Origin: Nocardioides sp. 503
GTDB lineage: Bacteria > Actinomycetota > Actinomycetes > Propionibacteriales > Nocardioidaceae
Direction: 5' to 3'
Assembly: GCF_004522095.1 (NCBI RefSeq)
Contig: NZ_SPUI01000003.1
Span: 682,001-746,000, forward strand
Length of the DNA stretch: 64,000 bases
Below the pieces are notes generated by a model, which had not been told where the DNA came from, searched no databases, and saw only the letters and a list, made by a program, of their open reading frames with translations. Position 1 is the stretch's first letter. Each line of letters begins with the position of its first letter. Made by a program: the position numbers and the translations under genes. This document shows, in pieces, positions 31,001-38,944 of the stretch.

Positions 31001-32101
31001 ATGCGTTTCGCGCTGAGCGAGGAGCAGGAGGAGCTGGCCGCCGCCGTACGCGGGCTGGTCGAGCGCCGCGCCGGCAGCGTCGACGTCCGCGCGGCCGCCG
31101 CCTCGGAGCGCGGCTACGACGAGGAGCTCTGGGGCACCCTCAGCAGCCAGATCGGGGTCGCGGCGCTCGCCGTCCCCGAGGAGTACGGCGGCGCCGGCTT
31201 CGGGCTGTTCGAGACCCACGTGGTCCTGGAGCAGCTCGGGGCGTCACTGACCCCCTCGCCGCTGCTGGGCTCCGGGGTCGTCGCCGCGCAGGCGATCCTG
31301 GCCGCGGCAGGCCCCGCCGACTGCGAGCGGCTGCTGCCCGGCATCGCCGAGGGCACCACGATCGCGGCCCTCGCCTGGGCCGACGCCCGCGGACGTTGGC
31401 GCACGGACGCCAGCGACGTGCGCGCCACCGAGGCCGACGGCTGGACCCTCACCGGCACCGCCAGCCTGGTGCTCGACGGGCCCGGCGCCGACGTGCTGCT
31501 CGTGGTCGCCGACACCGGCGCGAGCCTCGGCCTCTTCGAGGTCGACCCTGCGGCCGCCGGCGTGACCCGGACCGCCACCCCGGCCGTGGACCTCACCCTG
31601 CAGCTCGCGGAGGTGAGCCTCGAGTCCGCACCGGCGACCGCGCTGTCGACGAACGCCGCCGGGGCGCTCGAGCGCGTGCGCGCCGTCGCGACCGTGGCCG
31701 TCACCGCGCTGCAGGTCGGCGGCGCCCAGGCCGCGATGGACCGCACCGTGGCCTACCTCAAGGAGCGCGAGCAGTTCGGCCGGCCGCTGGGATCCTTCCA
31801 GGCCCTCAAGCACCGGGCCGCCGACATGCTGGTAGCCGTGGAGACCGCTCGCTCGATGTCCTGGTCCGCCGCCTGGGCCGCCGCACAGGACAGCCCGGAC
31901 CTCTCCCTCCAGGCCTCGCTCGCCAAGGCCTGGTGCACCGACGCCTTCAACGCCGTCGCGGCCGAGACCGTGCAGCTGCACGGCGGGATCGCGATCACCT
32001 GGGAGCACGACGCGCAGCTCTACTTCAAGCGCGCCCACGCCACCGCCCAGCTCTTCGGCGCCGCCCACGAGCACCGCAGGCGGATCCTCCAGCACGTCTG
32101 A
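31001..32101 (+). CDS. fadE33: Acyl-CoA dehydrogenase FadE33
   Basis: 366 residues. N-terminal helical domain (FALSEEQEELAAAVRGLVER), a middle domain with TGTASLVLDGPGAD, and a C-terminal domain with REQFGRPLGSFQALKHRAADM and QLHGGIAITWEHD. It lies 2 nt after fadE32 and ends the operon. Convergent with the MDR oxidoreductase at 32105, with only 3 nt between stops. Confidence 0.84.
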   Translation: MRFALSEEQEELAAAVRGLVERRAGSVDVRAAAASERGYDEELWGTLSSQIGVAALAVPEEYGGAGFGLFETHVVLEQLGASLTPSPLLGSGVVAAQAILAAAGPADCERLLPGIAEGTTIAALAWADARGRWRTDASDVRATEADGWTLTGTASLVLDGPGADVLLVVADTGASLGLFEVDPAAAGVTRTATPAVDLTLQLAEVSLESAPATALSTNAAGALERVRAVATVAVTALQVGGAQAAMDRTVAYLKEREQFGRPLGSFQALKHRAADMLVAVETARSMSWSAAWAAAQDSPDLSLQASLAKAWCTDAFNAVAAETVQLHGGIAITWEHDAQLYFKRAHATAQLFGAAHEHRRRILQHV

Positions 32102-32104
32102 GGG

Positions 32105-33049
32105 TCAGGCGTCGGGGGCCAGCACGACGACCTTGCCGCTGAGCGTGCCCGCGGCTGCCTGCGCGTGCACGTCCACGAGCTCCTGCAGCGGCACCCGGTG
32201 GGCGACGTCGACGCGGAGGTCGCCGCGATCCACGCGCGCCACGAGCCCGGCGAGCTGGTCGGCGTCGCTGCGGACGTAGAGGTCGACGGCACGCACGCCG
32301 CGGGCCTCGTCGCCGGGAGCCGGCATCCAGACGGTGGTGCTGACGACCACGCCGCCGTCCGCGACCCGGGCGGCCAGCGCCGTGAAGGTGTCGGGGTCGA
32401 CGGGCGCGAGGTTGAGGAGGACGTCGACCGGCTCGCCGACCGCGGCGGCGACGTCGGTGGAGGTGTGGTCGACGACCTCGTCAGCACCGAGGTCCAGGAC
32501 GTGCTGGCGGTGGTCCGCGTCGGCCGTGGCGACGACGTGGGCCCCGACCTGGTGCGCGAGCTGGACGGCGTACCCGCCGACGGCGCCGCTGGCGCCGTTG
32601 ACCAGGATCCGCTGCCCGGCCTCGAGCTTCGCGTGCTCGAACAGCGCCTGCCAGGCGGTCAGGCCCACCAGCGGCAGGGCCGCGGCGTCGGTCAACGGGA
32701 TGCTGCGCGGAGCCGCCGTCAGGTCCTGGGCCGGCGCGAGGGCGAGCTCGGCGGCGGCACCGTCGCCGACCATCGGGAGGAAGCCGATCACGCGGTCGCC
32801 GACCGCCCAGCCGGTGACGCCCTCGCCCAGCGCGTCGACCGTGCCGGCGACGTCGATGCCCGGCGTGTGCGGCAGCGAGACCGGAATGGGGCCCTGCATG
32901 TAGCCCGCACGGATGTTGCCCTCGACGGAGTTGAACGTCGTCGCCGCGACGCGGAGGAGGACCTCGCCCGCACCCGGGGCGGGTGCGTCGACGTCCTCGT
33001 AGCGGAGGACCTGCGGGTCGCCGAACTCGTGGAACCGAACTGCCTTCAT
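32105..33049 (-). CDS. MDR-family NADP-dependent oxidoreductase (quinone oxidoreductase-like)
   Basis: 314 residues. N-terminal GroES-like domain (MKAVRFHEFGDPQVLRYEDV, GIDVAGTVDALGEGVTGWAVGDRV) and Rossmann domain with ILVNGASGAVGGYAVQLAHQ. No structural or catalytic zinc cysteines, so it belongs to the zinc-free quinone-reductase/enoyl-reductase type. Diverges from the TetR gene at 33169 across an inverted repeat, hence a likely target of that repressor. Confidence 0.85.
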   Translation of the reverse strand: MKAVRFHEFGDPQVLRYEDVDAPAPGAGEVLLRVAATTFNSVEGNIRAGYMQGPIPVSLPHTPGIDVAGTVDALGEGVTGWAVGDRVIGFLPMVGDGAAAELALAPAQDLTAAPRSIPLTDAAALPLVGLTAWQALFEHAKLEAGQRILVNGASGAVGGYAVQLAHQVGAHVVATADADHRQHVLDLGADEVVDHTSTDVAAAVGEPVDVLLNLAPVDPDTFTALAARVADGGVVVSTTVWMPAPGDEARGVRAVDLYVRSDADQLAGLVARVDRGDLRVDVAHRVPLQELVDVHAQAAAGTLSGKVVVLAPDA

Positions 33050-33099
33050 GGCGTGCTGCCCTTCTCGGGGATCTGCGTGAGTGGTGCTGACGCTAGTCC

Positions 33100-33123
33100 T
33101 AAGCGGACGAAACCGTCCACTTA
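33100..33123. promoter_or_regulatory. Operator-like inverted repeat between MDR and TetR genes
   Basis: TAAGCGGACG (33100-33109), a 4-nt spacer AAAC, then CGTCCACTTA (33114-33123): 9 of 10 positions are complementary. It lies 50 nt upstream of the MDR start and 46 nt upstream of the TetR start. Autoregulation by the TetR protein is inferred. Confidence 0.6.
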
Positions 33124-33168
33124 TTCCACCGGGCGGCCGGCGAGCGTGAGTCGGGGTTGAATGGGGCC

Positions 33169-33744
33169 ATGGCCGAGACGGGCGCCGCGGGTCACCGCGA
33201 GCTGCGCAGCGACGCGCACCGCAACCGCGAGCGCGTCGTCGAGGCCGCCGTCGCCGCGCTGCACCGCGAGGGTCTCGCGGTGCCGATGGCCACGATCGCG
33301 GCCGAGGCCGGCGTGGGGGTGGGGACGCTCTACCGGCACTTCCCCACGCGGGACGACCTGCTGGAGGAGCTGACCCTGCGGTCGTTCCGGCTGATGGTCG
33401 ACCGGCTCGCGCACGCCCGCGAGGCCGGCGGCACGGCGACGGAGGTCCTGCGGGTCTTCCTGCGCGCCGTCATCGCCGACCGCGACGACATGGTGCTGCC
33501 CTCCACCGGCGGCCCCGCGGTCCCCGGCAAGGCGGCCCGGGCGGTGCAGGCCGAGCTGCACCGGGCCATCCGCGACGTGCTGGACCGGGGCGCGGCCGAC
33601 GGGACCGTCGTACGCGACGTGGCGGTGTCGGACATCGCCTGGCTCGGCGCCACGCTGGCGCAGCCGGGGCGGCCGGGTGCTGCCTGGGAGCGGATCTGCT
33701 TCCGGCTGCTCGACACCTACCTCGCCGGCCTCGGGACCCCCTGA
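33169..33744 (+). CDS. TetR family transcriptional regulator
   Basis: 191 residues. N-terminal HTH typical of TetR: RERVVEAAVAALHREGLAVP, MATIAAEAGVGVGTLYRHFPTRDDLLEEL. The ligand domain is not diagnostic. ATG at 33169 chosen; a TTG four codons earlier is possible. Divergent from the MDR oxidoreductase, which it probably represses through the inverted repeat at 33100-33123. Confidence 0.88.
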   Translation: MAETGAAGHRELRSDAHRNRERVVEAAVAALHREGLAVPMATIAAEAGVGVGTLYRHFPTRDDLLEELTLRSFRLMVDRLAHAREAGGTATEVLRVFLRAVIADRDDMVLPSTGGPAVPGKAARAVQAELHRAIRDVLDRGAADGTVVRDVAVSDIAWLGATLAQPGRPGAAWERICFRLLDTYLAGLGTP

Positions 33745-33760
33745 CCCACTGGGCATCAGG

Positions 33761-34504
33761 TCACCAGGGCACGACGCCGTCGTCGTCGAAGAAGCCGCCG
33801 GTCGGGCCGTCGTCCGGCAGGGTCGCGAGGCGGATCGCCGTCGCGGCGCCCTGCTGGGGGGTGCGGTGCCCGCGGAAGCCGTTGAGGTCCGTGGCGACGT
33901 AGCCCGGACAGGCCGCGTTGATGAGGACGGGCGAGCCCGCCAGCTCCTTGGCGTACTGGACGGTGACGGCGTTGAGAAAGGACTTCGACGGCGAGTAGGC
34001 GACCGCCACCGGGCCGCTGTCGGCGTCCGGGTCGGTCTGGCGGGCGAGGGAGCCCACGCTGCTGGACATGTTGACGATCCGCGGCGCCGGCGAGCGGCGC
34101 AGCAGGGGCAGCATCGCGTTGGTCACGCGGATGACGCCGATGACGTTGGTCTCCACCGCGTCGCGCACGACGTCGAGGTCGGCCGTGGTGGGGGTCTGCG
34201 CCATGCCGCCGGTGATGCCGGCGTTGTTGACCAGCGCGTCCAGGCGCCCGCCCTGCTCCTCCAGCAGCTGTGCGGCGGCCGCGACGCTCGCGTCGTCGGT
34301 GACGTCGAGGGGTACGCCGAACGCGTCCACGCCGCTCTCCCGCAACCGGGTCACGGCCTCCTCACGGCGCTGCTCGTCACGGGCGCCGACGCCGACGCGC
34401 CAGCCGAGGGCGCCGAGGCCCGCCGCGATCTCGTAGCCGATCCCCTTGTTGGCGCCGGTGACCAGCGCGGTCTTCTGGGTGTCCTGGTTCGTGTCTGTGC
34501 TCAT
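33761..34504 (-). CDS. SDR family oxidoreductase
   Basis: 247 residues, classical SDR: TGANKGIGYEIAAGL, NNAGITGG, Ser in NMSSSVGS, and YSPSKS as the catalytic Tyr-x-x-x-Lys. Resembles carbonyl-reductase-like SDRs acting on aldehydes or ketones; substrate unknown. Divergent from the LysR regulator across 68 nt, which makes it the likely target of that regulator. Confidence 0.86.
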   Translation of the reverse strand: MSTDTNQDTQKTALVTGANKGIGYEIAAGLGALGWRVGVGARDEQRREEAVTRLRESGVDAFGVPLDVTDDASVAAAAQLLEEQGGRLDALVNNAGITGGMAQTPTTADLDVVRDAVETNVIGVIRVTNAMLPLLRRSPAPRIVNMSSSVGSLARQTDPDADSGPVAVAYSPSKSFLNAVTVQYAKELAGSPVLINAACPGYVATDLNGFRGHRTPQQGAATAIRLATLPDDGPTGGFFDDDGVVPW

Positions 34505-34572
34505 GGGTCGAGCCTGTCGCGGCCGGCGCCGCTCCCCAACACCGATCAGGTGGGCAGCGATACCGTGGAGGT

Positions 34573-35439
34573 ATGGACACCGTCACCGGTCTGGAGACGC
34601 GCGAGCTGCGCTACTTCGTGGCGGTCGCGGAGGAGCTGCACTTCGGCCGGGCGGCGGAGCGGCTCGGCATGGCGCAGCCGCCGCTCTCGCGTGCCATCAG
34701 CCAGCTCGAGCGCCGCGTGGGCGCCACCCTGCTCGACCGGACCAGCCGACGGGTCACGCTCACCGAGGCCGGGCAGGTGCTCCTCGAGGAGGGCCGCGCC
34801 GCACTGGAGGCCGTCGAGGCTGCCGGACGCCGCGCCCAGCGCGCCGCCCTGGCCGCCACCGGGCAGGCCTCGGTCGTGCTCACGGCCAAGGCCGGCGCGT
34901 CCAGCGAGCTGCTCGCCAAGCTGCTCGACGCCTACGCCGCCGAGCCCGGCGCCGCCACGGTCGACGTCCACCTGTGCGGGCCCGGCGAGCAGGAGCGGCT
35001 GCTGCGCGACGGGCGCGCCGACGTCGCCCTGCTGCACCGGCCCTTCGACGCGACGGCCGGCTTCGACACCGAGGACCTCGTGACCGAGGGCCAGGTGGTG
35101 CTGCTGCCCGCCGGCCACCCGCTGAGCCTGCGCAGCGAGATCACGCTCGCGGAGGTCGCCGAGCTGCCCGGGCTGCCGCTGCCGCGCTGGCCCCGCCGCG
35201 ACGGCAGCTTCGCCGACGGGCCCGGTCCCCAGGTGCGCGACCACACGCAGGTGCTGCAGCTGATCGCGCTCGGCCGCGCGTGCGCGGTCCTGCCGGAGTC
35301 GGCCGCGGCCACGCTGGGCCGCGACCTGTCCGCCGTACGGGTCTCGGACGCACCCGACGTCACCACCGTCATCGCGTGGCCCGCGCACAGCCGCTCGCGG
35401 GCCGTGGCCGGGCTGGTGCAGGCGGCGCTGCGGCTCTAG
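34573..35439 (+). CDS. LysR family transcriptional regulator
   Basis: 288 residues. N-terminal winged HTH (RYFVAVAEELHFGRAAERLG, PPLSRAISQLERRVGATLLD) and a two-lobed effector domain. Usual arrangement of a LysR gene divergent from its target, here the SDR at 33761. Ends 7 nt before the stop of convergent kstR2. The effector is unknown. Confidence 0.9.
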   Translation: MDTVTGLETRELRYFVAVAEELHFGRAAERLGMAQPPLSRAISQLERRVGATLLDRTSRRVTLTEAGQVLLEEGRAALEAVEAAGRRAQRAALAATGQASVVLTAKAGASSELLAKLLDAYAAEPGAATVDVHLCGPGEQERLLRDGRADVALLHRPFDATAGFDTEDLVTEGQVVLLPAGHPLSLRSEITLAEVAELPGLPLPRWPRRDGSFADGPGPQVRDHTQVLQLIALGRACAVLPESAAATLGRDLSAVRVSDAPDVTTVIAWPAHSRSRAVAGLVQAALRL

Positions 35440-35445
35440 GCGTGC

Positions 35446-36069
35446 TCAGTCCTGGCGGAGCAGGCCGCCGTGGAGCATGGCGAGGTACTGGTCGGCGACG
35501 GCCTGGTGCTGGAGGCGGCCGTCGGGGCGGTACCACCGCACGGTCGCCCAGACCGCGTCGCGGACGAAGCGGTAGACGACGAGCGGGTCGAGGTCGTCGC
35601 GGAACTCCCCGGACCGCTGCCCCTCCTCGAGCACGCCGAGCCAGACCTGGTTGACCTCGGTGCTGGTCTCGCCGACGAAGCCGAGCTCCGGCAGGCTGGC
35701 GATGACCGCCGACTCGTTCTGGTAGAGCGCCACCGCGTGCGGGCTGGCGTGGATGGTGGCGAAGGCGCTGCGCACGAGCCCGTCCAGGCTCTCGCGCGGG
35801 CTGCCGCCACGCTCGATGCTCTCGACGAACCCGGCCAGGAGGGTCCGCATGAAGTCCTGGAGGATCTCCTGCAGCATCGCCTCCTTGGAGTGGAAGTGGT
35901 GGTAGAGGCTGCCGGAGAGGATCCCGGCCTCGTCCGCGATGTCGCGCACGGTCGTCTGGGAGTAGCCGCGGGTGGCGAAGAGCTCCTCCGCGATGGCCAG
36001 CAGCTCGGCGCGTCGGGTCGAGCCCGGGCCGCCGCTCGGACGGCGTCGAGGTCGGTCGTCGTCGCTCAT
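35446..36069 (-). CDS. kstR2: TetR family repressor KstR2
   Basis: 207 residues (M. tuberculosis KstR2 has 200). HTH in RRAELLAIAEELFATRGYSQ and TVRDIADEAGILSGSLYHHFHSKEAML, and a ligand domain with AVWATVRWYRPDGR near the end. It diverges from fadD3 across a perfect KstR2 box, and a second such box controls the fadE30/fadE31 promoters. Operator motif, gene neighbours and length all agree with KstR2, which senses HIP-CoA, the FadD3 product. Confidence 0.88.
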   Translation of the reverse strand: MSDDDRPRRRPSGGPGSTRRAELLAIAEELFATRGYSQTTVRDIADEAGILSGSLYHHFHSKEAMLQEILQDFMRTLLAGFVESIERGGSPRESLDGLVRSAFATIHASPHAVALYQNESAVIASLPELGFVGETSTEVNQVWLGVLEEGQRSGEFRDDLDPLVVYRFVRDAVWATVRWYRPDGRLQHQAVADQYLAMLHGGLLRQD

Positions 36070-36103
36070 CGCGGCCCTTCCGGTCGGGTACCGTAGGTTA
36101 CCA

Positions 36104-36117
36104 AACAAGCACTTGGT
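36104..36117. promoter_or_regulatory. KstR2 operator between kstR2 and fadD3
   Basis: AACAAGCACTTGGT fits AnCAAGnnCTTGnT fully. It is 35 nt upstream of the kstR2 start and 16 nt upstream of the fadD3 GTG, so both autoregulation and fadD3 control are expected. The flanking TACC/GGTA bases resemble the outer arms of the site at 28771-28805. Confidence 0.85.
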
Positions 36118-36132
36118 CAGTGAGGAGCACCC

Positions 36133-37758
36133 GTGGCGACACCGGACACCATCCCGGCCCTCCTCGAGCAGGCGGCGACCCGCCACGGCGACCGACCGGC
36201 GTTCGTCGACGGCGACACGATCCTCACCTACGCCGGGCTCGCCGAGGAGGTCGTGCGCGCCGCTCGCGGACTGCGGTCCCTCGGGGTGCAGCCGGGCGAC
36301 CGGGTGGCGGTGTGGGCGCCCAACCGCACGGAGTTCGCGCTGGCCCTGCTCGGCGCGCAGAGCCTCGGGGCGGCGCTGGTGCCGCTCAACACCCGCTACC
36401 GCGGGCACGAGGCCCGGGTCGTCCTGGAGCGCTCCGGTGCGAGCGTGCTGGTCGTCGCCGACGGCTTCCTGGACACCCACTACACGCGGATGCTGCGCGA
36501 GTCGGCGCCCGACGGAGCCGACGACTCGCTGCCCGTCTCGGGGCCTGTCTCGGGGCCTGACTCCGGGCCGGTCGCCGGGCTGCCCCGGCTGCACACGGTC
36601 GTGGACCTCGGCGACGGCGCGGAGGAGGGCACGCTGCCCTGGGCCGAGCTCCTCGCGCGCGGCGAGCAGGTGCCGGTCTCCGAGGTGGCCGAGCTCGCCG
36701 CGGCGGTCACTCCCGACACCGTCTGCGACATCCTCTTCACCTCCGGCACGACCGGAGTGCCCAAGGGCGTGATGAGCAGCCACCGCCAGACGCTCGGGGT
36801 CGCGGCGGTGTGGGCCGGGGGCGCCGGGCTCACCGACCAGGACCGCTACGCCGTCATCAACCCGTTCTTCCACAGCTTCGGCTACAAGGCCGGGATCATC
36901 GCCGCGATGACCGCCGGCACGGCGATCCACCCGGTGCCGGTCTACTCCCCGGAGAGCCTGATGGAGCTCATCCAGCGAGAGCGGATCACGGTGCTCCCCG
37001 GGGCGCCGACGCTGTTCCTCACCCTGATCAACCACCCGCGGCTCGCCGAGTTCGACCTGTCCTCGCTGCGCTTCGCGATCGCGGGCGCGGCCACGGTGCC
37101 CGAGACGCTCTTCGAGCAGATGCTGGACGTCCTCGGCTTCGACCAGGTCGCGCAGGCCTACGGCCTGACCGAGTGCGTCGTCGCCACCCAGTCGCGACCC
37201 GGCGAGGACCCCCGCCACGTGGCCGAGACCACCGGCCCGGGTGTCCCGGGCATCGAGGTCCGCGTGGTCGACGAGCACGGCCAGGACGTCGCGGTGGGTG
37301 CCGACGGCGAGGTCCTGCTGCGCGGCGACAACGTGATGCTGGGCTACTTCGAGGACCCCGAGGCCACGGCCGAGGCGATCGACCCCGACGGGTGGCTGCA
37401 CACCGGCGACGTCGGTCGCCTCGACGAGCACGGGTGCCTGAAGATCACCGACCGGATCAAGGACATGTTCACGGTGGGCGGCTTCAACGTCTACCCCGCC
37501 GAGGTCGAGAACGTGCTGAGCGCCCACCCCGACGTCGTCGAGGCCGCGGTCGTGGGCGTGCCCGACGAGCGCATGGGCACGGTCGGCCGCGCCTACCTCA
37601 TCCTGCGCGAGGGTGCCGTGGCCGACGCGGCCGGCCTGACGGCGTACTGCCGCGAGCGGCTGGCCAACTTCAAGGTGCCTCGGGACTTCGTGGCCATCTC
37701 CGAGCTGCCGCGCAACGCGAGCGGCAAGGTGTTGAAGAAGGACCTGCGCTCGTCGTGA
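36133..37758 (+). CDS. fadD3: HIP--CoA ligase FadD3
   Basis: 541 residues, acyl-CoA synthetase of the ANL superfamily. AMP loop LFTSGTTGVPKGVMSSHRQT, the A5 motif AQAYGLTECV, the hinge GRLDEHGCLKITDRIKDMF and the catalytic C-terminal lysine in RNASGKVLKKDL. FadD3 activates HIP (the propionate left after A/B-ring removal) to start C/D-ring degradation. A Pro/Ser/Gly repeat GPVSGPDSGPVAG at about residue 140 is a local insertion. Position opposite kstR2 and the operator support the name. Confidence 0.87.
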   Translation: MATPDTIPALLEQAATRHGDRPAFVDGDTILTYAGLAEEVVRAARGLRSLGVQPGDRVAVWAPNRTEFALALLGAQSLGAALVPLNTRYRGHEARVVLERSGASVLVVADGFLDTHYTRMLRESAPDGADDSLPVSGPVSGPDSGPVAGLPRLHTVVDLGDGAEEGTLPWAELLARGEQVPVSEVAELAAAVTPDTVCDILFTSGTTGVPKGVMSSHRQTLGVAAVWAGGAGLTDQDRYAVINPFFHSFGYKAGIIAAMTAGTAIHPVPVYSPESLMELIQRERITVLPGAPTLFLTLINHPRLAEFDLSSLRFAIAGAATVPETLFEQMLDVLGFDQVAQAYGLTECVVATQSRPGEDPRHVAETTGPGVPGIEVRVVDEHGQDVAVGADGEVLLRGDNVMLGYFEDPEATAEAIDPDGWLHTGDVGRLDEHGCLKITDRIKDMFTVGGFNVYPAEVENVLSAHPDVVEAAVVGVPDERMGTVGRAYLILREGAVADAAGLTAYCRERLANFKVPRDFVAISELPRNASGKVLKKDLRSS

Positions 37759-37767
37759 GCCCACCGG

Positions 37768-38268
37768 TCAGGTGAGGTCGGTGCGGCGGGTCCACCACCG
37801 CGGGTCGAACCGGGTGAGGGCCGCGATGGCGGCGCCGAGGAGGACCAGGCCTGCGACCGTGAGGTAGGGCGAGGCGCGTGCCCAGGCGAGCAGCACGGGG
37901 TGGAAGCCGGTCAGCGCCAGGTCGTCGGAGACGGCGCGCGCCGCCACCTCCTCGCCGGCCTCGGGCGACGGTCCGCCGTAGCGGTTGCTGACGTCTCCGT
38001 CGGCGGAGGGCCACGTGGCCTCGCAGGTGGTGGGCTTGCCCGGTGGCGGGCCGACCCGGCAGCGCGCGTCGTCGGCGACCGCGGCCGTGACCGCCCGGTC
38101 CTCGACCCACCCGCTCGCGGCGCCGTGCATGAACAGCCAGACGGGTGCGCCGAACAGCACCGCCGCGCACCCCACGAGCAGCACCGGCATCAGGACCCTG
38201 ACCAGCAGCGGGCGACGGCTGGGCCTGAGGTTGAGCGGTCGGTCGAAGTCGGAGGCCTGCTCCCCCAC
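37768..38268 (-). CDS. Hypothetical membrane protein (two TM helices)
   Basis: 166 residues from the GTG at 38268. Helix at about 23-42 (PVLLVGCAAVLFGAPVWLFM), an extracytoplasmic stretch of ~75 residues with two cysteines (ADDARCRVGPPPGKPTTCEA), a second helix near 135-153, then a basic end. The two Cys are probably disulfide-bonded. No family recognised. Its GTG shares one base with the TAG of the upstream gene (TAGTG), implying coupled translation. Confidence 0.65.
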   Translation of the reverse strand: MGEQASDFDRPLNLRPSRRPLLVRVLMPVLLVGCAAVLFGAPVWLFMHGAASGWVEDRAVTAAVADDARCRVGPPPGKPTTCEATWPSADGDVSNRYGGPSPEAGEEVAARAVSDDLALTGFHPVLLAWARASPYLTVAGLVLLGAAIAALTRFDPRWWTRRTDLT

Positions 38269-38654
38269 TAGCCGGCCTCCCGCTCGCGCGTGACAGCGAG
38301 GCGACGTACGCCGCCGAGGCCACGGCGGTAGCGGACGTGCTCGGCGTGCTCGTCGAGCGCGCTGTAGAGCGTGTGGTGGGCGGCCCAGGGCAGCGGCTCG
38401 TCGCCCGTGCGCCAGCTGCCGCCGAAGGCCACCCACACGGGCACCCAGTCGGCGGCGGCGTCCCAGGCGCCGCGGCGGGCCTCGACCAGCCGGCGACGCA
38501 GCTGGAACGCCGCCCGCGGACCGTCCTCGTGCACCGGCGCCGTCGCCACCGGCCACACCCACAGGTCGAGCGCCATCAGGTCCAGCTCCAGGTCACGCAG
38601 CGCGGACGGCGCGACCAGCACGGTCGCGACGTTCTCATGCGGCACCCGCCTCAT
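38268..38654 (-). CDS. Hypothetical protein (128 aa)
   Basis: Soluble, Trp- and Arg-rich protein; visible segments include LDLMALDLWVWPVATAPVHE and DWVPVWVAFGGSWRTGD. No signal peptide, TM helix or known motif. Forms a two-gene unit with the membrane protein at 37768. Its start is 72 nt from the 94-nt inverted repeat. Confidence 0.6.
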   Translation of the reverse strand: MRRVPHENVATVLVAPSALRDLELDLMALDLWVWPVATAPVHEDGPRAAFQLRRRLVEARRGAWDAAADWVPVWVAFGGSWRTGDEPLPWAAHHTLYSALDEHAEHVRYRRGLGGVRRLAVTREREAG

Positions 38655-38725
38655 GGCCAGAGACGCTAACCGACGCCGCCCCCCGCGTCACCGGTTCCTC
38701 CACAGCTGGGTTGTCTGGGTCGGGG

Positions 38726-38819
38726 GCAGTTTCCCCAAGGTATGCAGGGAAGACGTCACTTCCCTCGGGTTGCAGCGCCCGGGAAGTGACAGTTGCCCTG
38801 CATACCTTGGTGAAACTGC
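38726..38819. repeat. 94-nt imperfect inverted repeat in a divergent intergenic region
   Basis: The left arm starts GCAGTTTCCCCAAGGTATGC and continues to CACTTCCC. The right arm runs from GGGAAGTGAC to CTGCATACCTTGGTGAAACT and ends GC. Roughly 39-nt arms match with about five mismatches; the loop is ~16 nt (TCGGGTTGCAGCGCCC). It lies upstream of both flanking genes (38654 minus, 38945 plus), so it is not a normal terminator. No coding content. Confidence 0.8.
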
Positions 38820-38944
38820 GACCTCAGCGCCACGCCGCATCCGCAGCGAGCGCCATGGGTGGTCCGGTCGAGGTCATGCCCGCGAGTACCCCGGTCCCCT
38901 GCCTCCACACCCGCCCGGACGGGTGGCTCCGACAGGATGGGGCC

